32,474 bases of DNA, taken from assembly GCA_030065825.1 (NCBI GenBank), contig JASJCY010000091.1, positions 1 to 32,474 of the forward strand, in the 5' to 3' direction. This document shows positions 1 to 7,805 of the stretch, one piece after another (within the stretch, counting starts at the first letter, position 1; each line of letters begins with the position of its first letter). Source of the DNA: Nostocaceae cyanobacterium (lineage in GTDB: Bacteria > Cyanobacteriota > Cyanobacteriia > Cyanobacteriales > Nostocaceae). The notes below the pieces were generated by a model. It was not told the DNA's origin and searched no databases. It saw only the letters and a program-made list of their open reading frames with translations. Position numbers and translations under genes: made by a program.

Positions 1-128
1 TAGCGCTTTTCAGTTGAGTCCAATACACGAGGGAACCTCACCCCGTCCTGCGGACACCCCTCTCCTTACTAAGGAGAGGGGAAGGGGGTGAGGTTCATCT
101 GTATTCTATCCAAGTGAAAACCGCTATA
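1..128. mobile_element. MITE-like element, TATAGCGGTTTTC family, left end cut by window edge
   Basis: The left end reads TAGCGCTTTTCAGTTGAG and the right end reads CAAGTGAAAACCGCTATA, which is an imperfect inverted repeat. Inside is a second inverted repeat, AACCTCACCCC against GGGGGTGAGGTT, around a TCTCCTTA-type hairpin. Copies with the same ends lie at 7600-7708, 25115-25343 and 31621-31931. There is no coding potential, so this is probably a non-autonomous element. The left boundary is at or just outside the window. Confidence 0.6.
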
Positions 129-143
129 TTTTGAAACCTATAG

Positions 144-217
144 TTCCCTATTCCCTATTATTCCCTATTCCCTATTCTTTATTCCCTATTCCCTATTTCC
201 TATTCTCTATTCCCTAA
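144..217. repeat. TTCCCTA heptamer short tandem repeats
   Basis: About ten near-perfect copies of the heptamer TTCCCTA, with a few variants (TTATTCC, TTTCCTA, TTCTCTA). Short tandemly repeated heptamers of this sort are well known in gaps of filamentous cyanobacterial genomes. The same heptamer recurs in shorter runs near 8945 and, in reverse complement, near 18961 and 19055. Confidence 0.8.
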
Positions 218-256
218 CCATATTAACTGACATTTTGATACTATCTCGGTAAAAAT

Positions 257-286
257 AAAAAAGGGTTGCCTGGAAAAGCAACCCTA
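257..286 (-). terminator. Intrinsic terminator of the DUF1830 gene
   Basis: Read on the minus strand, the stem GGGTTGC and its complement GCAACCC enclose a short loop and are followed by TTTTTTATTTTT. The stem at 263-285 lies 20 bases past the stop codon of the upstream minus-strand gene. Stem plus uridine tract is the classic factor-independent form. Confidence 0.85.
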
Positions 287-305
287 AAATCAAGTATTTT
301 TTTTG

Positions 306-725
306 TTAATCAACCAATCCACAACCAACAGTTGTTAATGGTTTTGTTGTATCTACAGTTTTTGTTTTAATGGACTGCCCTACTGAGTTATTATTAAAAT
401 CTTGTTCCCCTGACTTTGAGTCAGTTTCCAAGGGATCGCTGCTCTGTTCTTTGATAGCAAGGCGATCGCATGGTATAGTATCTGATAAAATAGCACTTGC
501 CATCATGCCAGTGTGAATTTCCAAATAACCTTCTGGAGGTGATTCAAACACCAACCTCTGTCCGGGAAACACTACCCGTTCAAAGTACCAGTTAGGAATA
601 TTCGAGATGCGAGCCACCTGTATTTTGCTCGTGGCATTTACGTAGCAGCAGAGAATCTTTGTAGATTGCTCAGCGGGTATAGGGTCTAAAATTTGAGCCA
701 TAACTGCTGATGAGCTTTTCGCCAC
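306..725 (-). CDS. DUF1830 domain-containing protein
   Basis: A 139-residue protein. Its first two thirds match my memory of the cyanobacterial DUF1830 family, with the stretch ILCCYVNATSKIQVARI at about residues 24-40, a NWYFERVVFPGQRLVFE segment and a YLEIHTG segment. The function of the family is unknown. The last 45 residues are polar and low in complexity and look like a variable tail. A second ATG at residue 9 (MAQILDP) would give a 131-residue product, and I cannot decide between the two starts. There is no signal peptide or membrane segment, so a soluble cytoplasmic protein is likely. It is a single gene with its own terminator just downstream. Confidence 0.8.
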   Translation of the reverse strand: MAKSSSAVMAQILDPIPAEQSTKILCCYVNATSKIQVARISNIPNWYFERVVFPGQRLVFESPPEGYLEIHTGMMASAILSDTIPCDRLAIKEQSSDPLETDSKSGEQDFNNNSVGQSIKTKTVDTTKPLTTVGCGLVD

Positions 726-1148
726 AATTTTATCTTACATTATCTAAGCTAACACTTGCTGATCCCCAGTTGCTGTAACCCTTAATACCAACTGTCGTTT
801 TTTGAGCTATTTCTACCTAAAGAAAGGTTTGTAACCGGAAAAATATCTGAAACTTAATGTTGTTTTTGTGACCATTGTATATTATAATTCGTCAAATTAT
901 TTCAAAATTACTGTTAAATATAAAAAACTAGCAGTTTAAATGATTCCAATAGAGATTTGTTTATAATGATCCCTGTCCTAAAAGCTCTCAATAATCTCTG
1001 TTGTCATTAAATTGGCGGACTATCCATAATCGATGGAAATGTCCAGTAGGATTGTAATAGAGGACAAACAGCAAAAAGATTATCAAAGGGAAGCTAATTT
1101 TTCTCTTGCTGTCCCCTGAATAAAAGCAGGATAAAAGTTCAAATACCT
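726..1148. other. Divergent intergenic region, no gene seen
   Basis: AT-rich gap between the divergent DUF1830 and radical SAM genes, so promoters for both should lie here. I see no convincing protein-coding stretch, RNA gene, or long inverted repeat. No clear Shine-Dalgarno sequence precedes the radical SAM start at 1149. Confidence 0.4.
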
Positions 1149-2720
1149 ATGATGGAAAACAGAATTCTTTACGTTCGCCTTCCTTGTAACCCCATTTTCC
1201 CAATCGGGGTAGTCTACCTCAGCGATCACGTCCACAAGCTGTTTCCTACCATAGAACAGCGTATTTTTGATTTGGGGACAGTGCCACCTCTTGATTATGC
1301 CAGAGCGCTGGATCGCTGTATCGATGAGTTTAAACCAACGCTGTTAGTTTTCTCATGGCGGGATATCCAAATTTATGCCCCTGTGGGGGGACGTGGTGGT
1401 AATCCCCTACAAAACGCCTTTGAGGTTTACTACGCCAAAAATCCCTTGATTAAATTACGGGGGGCATTGGGAGGCTTACGAATTTTCATCGCTTACTATG
1501 TAGAATTGTGGCGCAATCTGGGATTAATTAAACGCGGTTTAAAACGCGCCCAGAAATATAATTCTAATGCCCGTGCAATTGTCGGTGGCGGTGCAGTAAG
1601 TGTATTTTATGAACAACTAGGAAAAAGTTTGCCCAAAGGAACTATTGTCTCTGTGGGTGAAGGAGAAACCCTGCTGACAAAACTCTTAAGTGGAAGTGAG
1701 TTTCAAGATGAACGCTGTTATGTCGTGGGAGAAACTCAACCACGTCAACGCCTAATTCACGAACAACCTACTCCTGTTGAAAAAACCGCTTGTAATTATG
1801 ACTATATAAAAGCCATTTGGGGCGAGTTTAATTATTATCTGCAAGACGGAGACTTCTATATTGGAGTGCAAACCAAACGCGGTTGTCCTCACAACTGCTG
1901 TTATTGCGTTTATACCGTCGTCGAAGGCAAACAGGTACGTATTAACCCTGCTGATGAAGTGGTTGCAGAAATGCGGCAATTATACAATCGCGGCATTCGC
2001 AATTTCTGGTTTACTGATGCTCAATTTATCCCAGCAAAGAAATTTATCGACGATGCAGTGGAACTGCTGCAAAAAATCGTTGATTCCGGGATGACAGATA
2101 TTCATTGGGCTGCTTATATCCGCGCTGACAACCTCACCCCCGAATTGTCTGAGTTGATGGTGAAAACCGGAATGAATTACTTTGAAATTGGCATTACTAG
2201 CGGTTCTCAGGAACTGGTGCGAAAAATGCGCATGGGTTACAACCTCAAAACCGTGTTGCAAAATTGCCGGGATTTAAAAGCAGCTGGGTTTAACGATTTA
2301 GTTTCTGTTAACTACTCCTTCAACGTCATTGATGAACGGAAAGAAACTATCCGCCAAACCATCGCCTATCACCGGGAATTAGAACGGATTTTTGGTGCCG
2401 ATAAAGTTGAGCCTGCTATCTTCTTTATTGGGCTGCAACCCCATACCCACCTAGAAGAATATGCCTTTAGGGAAAATATTCTACAACCAGGATATAATCC
2501 CATGAGTTTAATGCCATGGACAGCCAAAAAATTACTATGGAACCCCGAACCCCTCGGTTCCTTCTTTGGTGAGGTTTGCTTACAAGCTTGGCGACAAAAT
2601 CCTAACGATTTCGGACGGGAAGTAATGAAAATCCTGGAAGAAAGGCTAGGGTGTGCGCCATTAGAAGAAGCACTTTCCGCGCCAATTGAAAACAACGAAA
2701 AACAACTGGTGAGTGTTTAA
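1149..2720 (+). CDS. Cobalamin-binding-domain radical SAM protein (PSII high-light acclimation type)
   Basis: A 523-residue enzyme. The first 210 residues resemble a B12-binding Rossmann fold, with GGGAVSVFYEQLG and VSVGEGE near residues 147-175. The radical SAM core follows, with the iron-sulfur motif CPHNCCYC whose three ligands are C246, C250 and C253. Later segments TDAQFIP, YIRADNL and EIGITSGSQEL fit the SAM barrel. The layout and the LPCNPIFPIGVVYL opening match a cyanobacterial family I recall being annotated as a photosystem II high-light acclimation radical SAM protein. That role is family knowledge and is not shown here. ATGATG gives two possible starts one codon apart. It appears to be a single gene, followed by an inverted-repeat element at 2728. 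Confidence 0.8.
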   Translation: MMENRILYVRLPCNPIFPIGVVYLSDHVHKLFPTIEQRIFDLGTVPPLDYARALDRCIDEFKPTLLVFSWRDIQIYAPVGGRGGNPLQNAFEVYYAKNPLIKLRGALGGLRIFIAYYVELWRNLGLIKRGLKRAQKYNSNARAIVGGGAVSVFYEQLGKSLPKGTIVSVGEGETLLTKLLSGSEFQDERCYVVGETQPRQRLIHEQPTPVEKTACNYDYIKAIWGEFNYYLQDGDFYIGVQTKRGCPHNCCYCVYTVVEGKQVRINPADEVVAEMRQLYNRGIRNFWFTDAQFIPAKKFIDDAVELLQKIVDSGMTDIHWAAYIRADNLTPELSELMVKTGMNYFEIGITSGSQELVRKMRMGYNLKTVLQNCRDLKAAGFNDLVSVNYSFNVIDERKETIRQTIAYHRELERIFGADKVEPAIFFIGLQPHTHLEEYAFRENILQPGYNPMSLMPWTAKKLLWNPEPLGSFFGEVCLQAWRQNPNDFGREVMKILEERLGCAPLEEALSAPIENNEKQLVSV

Positions 2721-2727
2721 TTAAAGT

Positions 2728-2843
2728 CATATCTTGCACCATTATCAACAAGCATAGAGAAACCGGGTTTATGAAGGAAAAATTAGGGTTTTGACCGTTT
2801 AATATTTGCAATAAACCCGGTTTCTGACCCTGGTGCAAGATGT
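2728..2843. repeat. Inverted-repeat element, TCTTGCACC family
   Basis: The ends CATATCTTGCACCA and TGGTGCAAGATGTG are inverted repeats. Nested inside are AGAAACCGGGTTTA (near 2758) and TAAACCCGGTTTCT (to 2825). The whole element could fold into one long hairpin in RNA. It starts 8 bases after the radical SAM stop codon and may act as a 3' end for that transcript. Related sequence (ACATCTTGCACC followed by AACCGG) occurs twice at 18961-19148. Confidence 0.65.
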
Positions 2844-2869
2844 GTGTAAATTGACATTGCTCAATTTTC

Positions 2870-2957
2870 TGGTTACCAGCATCACCCTGGTAACTAGGAT
2901 TTCTATATCTACATTTTCTGGTTTCTGGTTACCAGGATCACCCCGATCACTAGGGTT
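2870..2957. repeat. Two copies of a GTTACCAG...CTGGTAAC palindromic repeat
   Basis: Copy one (2872-2894) is GTTACCAGCATCACC followed by CTGGTAAC, an imperfect hairpin with 8-base arms. Copy two (2927-2955) has the same start but decayed right arm. A third relative is at 31645-31670 (AGTTACCAGCGTCACGCTGG). It is a dispersed palindromic repeat with no coding potential. The rest of the 2721-3144 gap is AT-rich and otherwise featureless. Confidence 0.6.
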
Positions 2958-3144
2958 TAGAGACTATGCATCCTGATGATCGCAACTACAACTAATCTAA
3001 ATTATAATAAAATACAACTTTCTTCCCTAGGGTTCCGCAAAATTGATACACTAATTACTAATTGATACAGAAAAGCTTTAAGAAGAAAAACTAAGAACCT
3101 TTTGCGCCCTGTCCTGTTTGCGATATATCTTTAATAAAAACCCT

Positions 3145-4494
3145 ATGTTAGAAGGCTCAATCCTACAACAGTTAGAAAACAACCATCGCCATAGCGATCG
3201 CCCAATTCGATTCGGGGTATACTACAAAAATACCCTGGTTGCTCTGTGCCATGCGCTAGAAGACCATTTATTAATGGATGACAGTAATACCTTAGTAATC
3301 ACAGCCTTCCAACAGGGTAAATGGTATTTACAAGAAGCCGAACGATACGCAGACATTGCTCAAAAAGTTAGCCATATCACTATCTTGGCAGCCCCTGATA
3401 GCGGCTGGGCTGAACATCCCACCAGCCAACTGTCCAATGTTGATTTAGTTCCATTAGATCCAGTAGATCCAGTGGCGCAAGAGTGGCATTTAATTATTCT
3501 TTCTCCTCAATACACAGCAATGGTAATTTGTCAAGAATTATCTGAAGCTGATTATGGAGTTGGTGGACAACCTGAAACAGACGTAGAACGGAAATTCTAT
3601 GGCTTGTGGACATTTGAGCCAGAGTTGGTGCAAGAAACAGCAAAATTAGCGATCGCCCACATTCAAGACTATAATCCCCAACTAGCAGCAAAACTGAGTG
3701 CCTACCAAGACAGTATCCATCCCAGCCTTGCCACACCGGAAGACTTGAGTGAGATCGTCTCTCGTGTAGTCAATTACTTACAGACTGGCGAGGGGAATAC
3801 ACAACAGGCTTCCTTGGATAACAACTTAGTTTCCAATGAAGTCCAGGCATTTTTACGGATGGCAGAAATAATCGATGCAGCGGATATTACCAACCCCATG
3901 GCAGCAGCAGAAGTGGTGGCGCTGTGTGAGACAATGGGGCAGTTATTGGATCTTCCGGCTTGGCAAATCAAGCGCCTGCGGCTTGCGGCTTTACTGCACC
4001 GTATAGATCCATTTCAGAAAAGAGAAAGTGTGCTGAGTGGAACTTTATCCACCGATGTCGCGAGTTGTCCCTTAGTACCGGGGGCGCAAGCTCTACGAAC
4101 TATGCCTAGGTTAAGAGCTGTAGCACAAATTATCACTCATCAAACCGAGTGCTGGGATGGTAGCGGCGTACCTGGGGGGTTAGCTGGGGATGCAATTCCT
4201 TTAGAATCGAGAATTTTGGCGTTAGCTGCTGAATTTCAGGGGCGAGTCAATCAGATAAAAAATTCTCAGGTGAGTCGAGAAGAGATATTTACTCAAGCTT
4301 TAGAAGAATGCAGACAGCGATCGCATCGCTTCGATCCTAAACTGTTAGATACCTTAGCTTTATTAGTCATGGGTTTGCAGCAAGGATTAGAATTATCTAT
4401 GGCTTTACCCAAAGTTAGCAGCGGTATGTGGCTGCTAGACTCCCGATGGGATAGTGAAAGTAAAACGAGCGAGCTGACTTCTCAGCGCCAGTGA
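3145..4494 (+). CDS. DICT sensory domain protein with degenerate HD-GYP-like C-terminal half
   Basis: A 449-residue protein from ATG 3145; a TTG at 3118 in the same frame would add nine residues. I prefer the ATG because MLEGSILQQLE is the opening I recall for this family. Residues 1-180 match the DICT domain (RPIRFGVYYKNTLVALCHALED, then LWTFEPELV), a proposed sensor seen with cyclic-di-GMP and two-component proteins. From about residue 230 an HD-GYP-like fold is suggested by ALLHRIDPF and CWDGSGVPGGLAGDAIPLESRI. The catalytic HD pair reads HR at residues 285-286, GYP reads GVP, and a later metal Asp appears to be Glu. Phosphodiesterase activity is therefore unlikely, and a sensory or scaffold role is my inference. 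No Shine-Dalgarno sequence is evident. Confidence 0.75.
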   Translation: MLEGSILQQLENNHRHSDRPIRFGVYYKNTLVALCHALEDHLLMDDSNTLVITAFQQGKWYLQEAERYADIAQKVSHITILAAPDSGWAEHPTSQLSNVDLVPLDPVDPVAQEWHLIILSPQYTAMVICQELSEADYGVGGQPETDVERKFYGLWTFEPELVQETAKLAIAHIQDYNPQLAAKLSAYQDSIHPSLATPEDLSEIVSRVVNYLQTGEGNTQQASLDNNLVSNEVQAFLRMAEIIDAADITNPMAAAEVVALCETMGQLLDLPAWQIKRLRLAALLHRIDPFQKRESVLSGTLSTDVASCPLVPGAQALRTMPRLRAVAQIITHQTECWDGSGVPGGLAGDAIPLESRILALAAEFQGRVNQIKNSQVSREEIFTQALEECRQRSHRFDPKLLDTLALLVMGLQQGLELSMALPKVSSGMWLLDSRWDSESKTSELTSQRQ

Positions 4495-4518
4495 AAAAAA
4501 TTGCGGAGATGGGCACGT

Positions 4519-4850
4519 AGGGGCGGGGTTTCCCCGCCCAAAAGGGGTTTCCCTACAAGGGGTTTCCCTACGCAAAGGGGGTTTCCCTACAAGGGGTTTC
4601 CCTACGCAAAGGGGGTTTCCCCGCCCAAAAGGGGTTTCCCCGCCCAAAGTAGGTTTTCCTCTCCAAAGTAGGTTTTCCTCTCCAAAGTAGGTTTTCCTCT
4701 CCAAAGTAGGTTTTCCCGCCCAAAGTAGGTTTTCCCGCCCAAAGTAGGTTTTCCCGCCCAAAGTAGGTTTTCCCGCCCAAAGTAGGTTTCCCTCTCCAAA
4801 GTAGGTTTTCCCGCCCAAAGAGGGTTTTTCCCGCCAAGGGGTTTCCTCCC
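4519..4850. repeat. 19-bp tandem repeat block, about 17 units
   Basis: Units run from 4525 to about 4850. The early units are GGGGTTTCCCCGCCCAAAA or shorter 15-bp forms ending in CTACAA; later ones are TAGGTTTTCCTCTCCAAAG (three in a row, 4650-4706) and TAGGTTTTCCCGCCCAAAG (four in a row, 4707-4782, plus one at 4802). The block begins with a perfect hairpin, GGGCGGGG TTT CCCCGCCC. Homogeneous runs of unit types suggest growth by slippage or unequal exchange. Because 19 is not divisible by 3, all minus-strand frames stay open and give false repetitive reading frames. Confidence 0.9.
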
Positions 4851-4883
4851 ACAGGGGTAGGAAGAATAACAACTCCACGCGTG

Positions 4884-5013
4884 TTGGGCGCAAGCTTTGC
4901 GCCCCTACCTTTGCGCCTTTTGGACGCAAGCTTTGTGCCCCTACAAACTCCGTCCCTGTGCGCATCCCCATTACCCATTACCAATTACCGATTGCCAATT
5001 ACCAATTACCAAT
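4884..5013. repeat. Dispersed GCGCAAGCTTTGCGCC repeats and TTACCAA heptamers
   Basis: Two copies of a small palindromic repeat, GGGCGCAAGCTTTGCGCCCC and GGACGCAAGCTTTGTGCCCC, lie at 4884-4944. They are followed from about 4968 to 5013 by heptamers of the CCAATTA/CCATTAC type. The last heptamer ends exactly at the pentapeptide gene's start codon. Confidence 0.7.
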
Positions 5014-5655
5014 ATGAACATTGAAGATATTAAATCAAGTAAATTAAAGCAATTATCAGGAGTCAATTTAGAGGATGAAGATTTATCCCAAGCTGATTTA
5101 AACCGCGTTCACCTTGCTGGTGCTACTCTTGTGGGCACAAATTTTATGGGTTCCAAACTTGAAGGCGCTCATTTAGAAGGTGCTAACTTAATGGGGGCGA
5201 ATCTAACAGAAACTGACTTGCGAGCAAATTTAATGGGCGCGAATTTGATGCAAGCAGATTTAACAGGTGCTGATTTGCGGGGTAGTAATTTGCGTGGTGC
5301 TAACCTCATGGGAGCTAGACTTAGTGAAGTATCCCTTGCTGGGGCTTTCTTAAGTGGTGCAAATTTGATGAACGTCAATTTACAAGGAGTTGACTTACGG
5401 GGGGCTGACTTGCGGGGTGTAAACCTCTCTCAAGCAAATCTTAGGGGTGCAGACTTAAGTAGCACAGATTTGCAAGGGGCGTTATTGAGTGAGGCTAATT
5501 TGGAAGAAGCCGACTTACGAGGAGCAAATCTAGCTGGAGCAAATTTGACGGGGGCGAATTTGCTATGTGCAGAGTTAGAAGGTACGAATTTGCAAGGCGT
5601 TAATTTGGATCGGGCATGTTTAGTAGGAACAGTTGCAACCAAGATGATTTCGTAA
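5014..5655 (+). CDS. Pentapeptide-repeat protein
   Basis: A 213-residue protein built almost entirely of A(D/N)LXX pentads from about residue 20 to 205, which should fold as a right-handed quadrilateral beta-helix. The ATG at 5014 (MNIEDIKSSKL) is chosen because upstream codons in frame are translated heptamer repeat DNA. There is no signal peptide or membrane segment. One pentad is short at about residue 66-70 (TDLRANLMGANL), which would shift the helix register by one residue. Such proteins are very common in cyanobacteria and their functions are mostly unknown. No enzyme domain is attached. It converges with the cyclase gene, whose stop codon is 17 bases away. Confidence 0.9.
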   Translation: MNIEDIKSSKLKQLSGVNLEDEDLSQADLNRVHLAGATLVGTNFMGSKLEGAHLEGANLMGANLTETDLRANLMGANLMQADLTGADLRGSNLRGANLMGARLSEVSLAGAFLSGANLMNVNLQGVDLRGADLRGVNLSQANLRGADLSSTDLQGALLSEANLEEADLRGANLAGANLTGANLLCAELEGTNLQGVNLDRACLVGTVATKMIS

Positions 5656-5672
5656 TCGTGTGATGACGTGGC

Positions 5673-6287
5673 TTATGAAAAGTTGTAGTTTGCTACCTGA
5701 TAAACATCTACTGGTTGGGAAATGCCTTTGAGATTCTTTTTACCCAAAGACTGACAATCAAAACATTCCCCAACTATCTCATAAGTAGCGGGACAAAAAA
5801 CTATTGAGTTAGAAGTTGCTAAATTTTGTAAACGAGCAGCAATATTTGGTATAACTCCAATAGCAAGACATTCAGATTTATTACCTGTTTGTACTTGTCC
5901 TATGGCTACTTCTCCAGTGGCAATTCCCATCCTTACCGCTAGGTTATTTTGAATATCTATTTCCTTTTTGAGAATTAGATTTAGTTGCTCCATTCCCACT
6001 AAGATATCAAGCCCAGCTTGCACTGCTCTTTTGGCAGCATCTTTAGAAGCACTAGGATAACCAAAATAGACTAAAAGTCCATCACCCAGATATTGAGCAA
6101 TATAGCCAGAGTAGTCTTGGATTGCATAGGTACAAAGTTTTTGGTATGTTCGCAGTAGTTTCCAATATGTACAAGGAGAAAGTTGTTCTGAGAGAGCAGT
6201 TGAGCCAACCAAATCGCAGAACATTACAGTTAAATTACATAATTGATTTTCTTGAGCGTTGGTGAAATCAACTAGATTCCAGTTCAT
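5673..6287 (-). CDS. Stand-alone class III adenylate/guanylate cyclase catalytic domain
   Basis: A 204-residue protein that is little more than a class III cyclase homology domain. It would convert ATP or GTP to a cyclic nucleotide. The two metal-binding aspartates are D25 (MFCDLVGST) and D69 (QYLGDG), and the transition-state pair is N148 and R152 (PNIAARLQ). The position that is usually Lys for adenine recognition, four residues before D69, is Q65, so base preference is uncertain. The sequence is closest in style to N-terminal cyclase domains of large cyclase-ATPase-TPR proteins, but no partner domain follows. There are no membrane segments, so it should be cytosolic. The stop at 5673 is real and leaves a normal-looking end, so it is probably a complete short gene. 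Confidence 0.85.
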   Translation of the reverse strand: MNWNLVDFTNAQENQLCNLTVMFCDLVGSTALSEQLSPCTYWKLLRTYQKLCTYAIQDYSGYIAQYLGDGLLVYFGYPSASKDAAKRAVQAGLDILVGMEQLNLILKKEIDIQNNLAVRMGIATGEVAIGQVQTGNKSECLAIGVIPNIAARLQNLATSNSIVFCPATYEIVGECFDCQSLGKKNLKGISQPVDVYQVANYNFS

Positions 6288-6757
6288 GATTTGAGCTCAA
6301 TGGCTTACAAATATTTCTACAATTTCAACAAGCAAGATTCCGTAGATTACAGCAGTTTTATTTTTTTGCTAAACATAGTATACATTATGCTAAGAGTCTC
6401 ATTACCAAGATAAAATAAATATCTGTTTTATTGACTGTAAAATAGCTGTAAATCAAAAATCTGGTTTTGCAAAATGAAATAACAAATCAGATGCCTTTGA
6501 TTTGCATCTCTATTATTTATTACGAACTAAATTAGAAAATTATGCAGCTATCAAATATCAGCTATCAAATATCGTGGTTTTTGATTGCAGGAGTCGCCTA
6601 CTTACTCCAAGCCACGACCTGTCTACCCGCAGGGTATACAATATAAAGGAGATTGGTGAAATTCTTGCCCACAAGGGGCAAGAAATTTGATAATAGGTAA
6701 TTAAACCTCCCATGACCCATTACCGCTATAAAAGCACCCATAGCCAAGAAACGGAAA
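6288..6757. other. Intergenic region with hairpin, no gene supported
   Basis: AT-rich gap upstream of the cyclase gene and downstream of the CPBP gene, both on the minus strand. It contains a short direct repeat (AGCTATCAAATATC, twice near 6546-6576) and a perfect hairpin at 6659-6688 (AAATTCTTGCCC / GGGCAAGAAATTT), described separately. A 62-codon plus-strand open frame here has no family resemblance and I do not call it. Confidence 0.5.
6659..6688 (-). terminator. Hairpin downstream of CPBP gene, possible terminator
   Basis: A 12-bp inverted repeat, AAATTCTTGCCC against GGGCAAGAAATTT with a short loop, lies 70 bases past the CPBP stop codon. The A/T ends of the stem could serve as a weak uridine tract in either direction. 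Confidence 0.5.
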
Positions 6758-7582
6758 CTATAAAGGTATTATTCGCTTCTTTATCCACAACGCCAGCCCA
6801 GCCAAAAACAATAATCCCATCACCCCAGCTAAGGGATTGCGATCAATACCAGTCACCCAACTGGGAACCATACCTGAATATTGGATCAGATTTCCAACGT
6901 TAACAATGTAATAACCCCACACTAAACCTCCGTGAATACCCATAGCTAAACCCAAGCGTCCCCCACAACTGCGTTTTGCCCAAACACAGATTAATCCCAA
7001 CAGTAATAAACCGAGAAATTGTGGCAAGGTGCGAATTATTTCTGGCAAGGGCTTAATAAAATGTAACGCCGCAAAAATAATCGCATTTGTCCAAAGTACT
7101 ACGGAGGAACTATAATCCCGCTTTAACTCATCATATATCCAGCCCCGGAAAAATAATTCCTCAGCAAACGCCACACCCAAACCCGTTAGCGAACCTTCTA
7201 GAATCAATTTTAGTAATAAATCACCAGGTTGTTGCCATACTAACCAACCTAGCATCCCTTGAATAATAAATAAAATCTGAACGCTAATAATACCAATTGC
7301 AATACCCTGTAGCAGTTCTACTCCATTTTGGCGCGTAAACTCTAAACCATAATGCCGAAATATCCGGGGTTGCTGCTGTATATATTTACCCCACCAAGGT
7401 AGCAACAACAAAAACTCAATCGCCAAAGGAACCATCGCCAAAATTGTCTGGGTATTGGCATCTTTGACAAAAAAGTACACCGTTGCAGCGTAAGGTAGCC
7501 ACGATAGCAATAAAATTATGATAAAAAAACCCAACCTCAAGGGAAAAGGGCGTTGAGCAATACTAGTGAGGTTAAGTTTCAT
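6758..7582 (-). CDS. CPBP family intramembrane metalloprotease (CAAX protease-like)
   Basis: A 274-residue integral membrane protein with about seven or eight hydrophobic segments, starting at residues 16-38. The family motifs are present: EELFFR with E141, E142 and R146, then H174 in FAALHF and H217 in MGIHGG. These are the expected metal-binding and catalytic residues of the Abi/CAAX protease group. Substrates in cyanobacteria are not known. It follows clpS on the same strand, but a MITE-like element occupies the 223-base gap and ends 17 bases from the start codon, so its leader or promoter has probably been reshaped. The basic C-terminus (WIKKRIIPL) suggests a cytoplasmic end. Confidence 0.85.
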   Translation of the reverse strand: MKLNLTSIAQRPFPLRLGFFIIILLLSWLPYAATVYFFVKDANTQTILAMVPLAIEFLLLLPWWGKYIQQQPRIFRHYGLEFTRQNGVELLQGIAIGIISVQILFIIQGMLGWLVWQQPGDLLLKLILEGSLTGLGVAFAEELFFRGWIYDELKRDYSSSVVLWTNAIIFAALHFIKPLPEIIRTLPQFLGLLLLGLICVWAKRSCGGRLGLAMGIHGGLVWGYYIVNVGNLIQYSGMVPSWVTGIDRNPLAGVMGLLFLAGLALWIKKRIIPL

Positions 7583-7599
7583 ACCAAGTTGTCAATAAC

Positions 7600-7708
7600 T
7601 ATAGCGGTTTTCACGCTTTGTCCAATATAGTATGAGTGGGATGAGCATCCCTGCCCATCCTAATTTGAGTAATTCGCTTCCTATGGCATCCAACTGAAAA
7701 CCGCTATA
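7600..7708. mobile_element. MITE-like element, TATAGCGGTTTTC family
   Basis: The left end TATAGCGGTTTTCACG and right end CAACTGAAAACCGCTATA are inverted repeats. The core contains GGGATGAGCATCCCTGCCCATCC, written here as GGGATGAGCATCCC plus TGCCCATCC. The core is similar to 8258-8285, suggesting a decayed relative there. A 62-codon minus-strand open frame across this element is made of repeat sequence and is not called as a gene. Confidence 0.7.
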
Positions 7709-7805
7709 TAAAAATATACGGATTAAAAATACACAAAGAGAAGCCATGAGTTCCTTGTTAATCTTCTCATTTGACGACAACTTGGTATTAATAGTTGCTT
7801 AATTT

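Noticed and set aside
4435-4984. Three overlapping minus-strand open frames with repetitive GKPTLGGKTYFG-type protein
   Set aside because: They are products of the 19-bp tandem repeat, which has no stop in any minus frame. No start signal or family similarity supports translation.
6502-6903. Two short plus-strand frames of 62 and 63 codons
   Set aside because: One lies in AT-rich gap sequence with a direct repeat and the other overlaps the 3' end of the well-supported CPBP gene. No ribosome-binding site or family match is visible.
7592-7780. 62-codon minus-strand frame next to the CPBP gene
   Set aside because: Most of it is the MITE-like element at 7600-7708, and the protein resembles nothing known.
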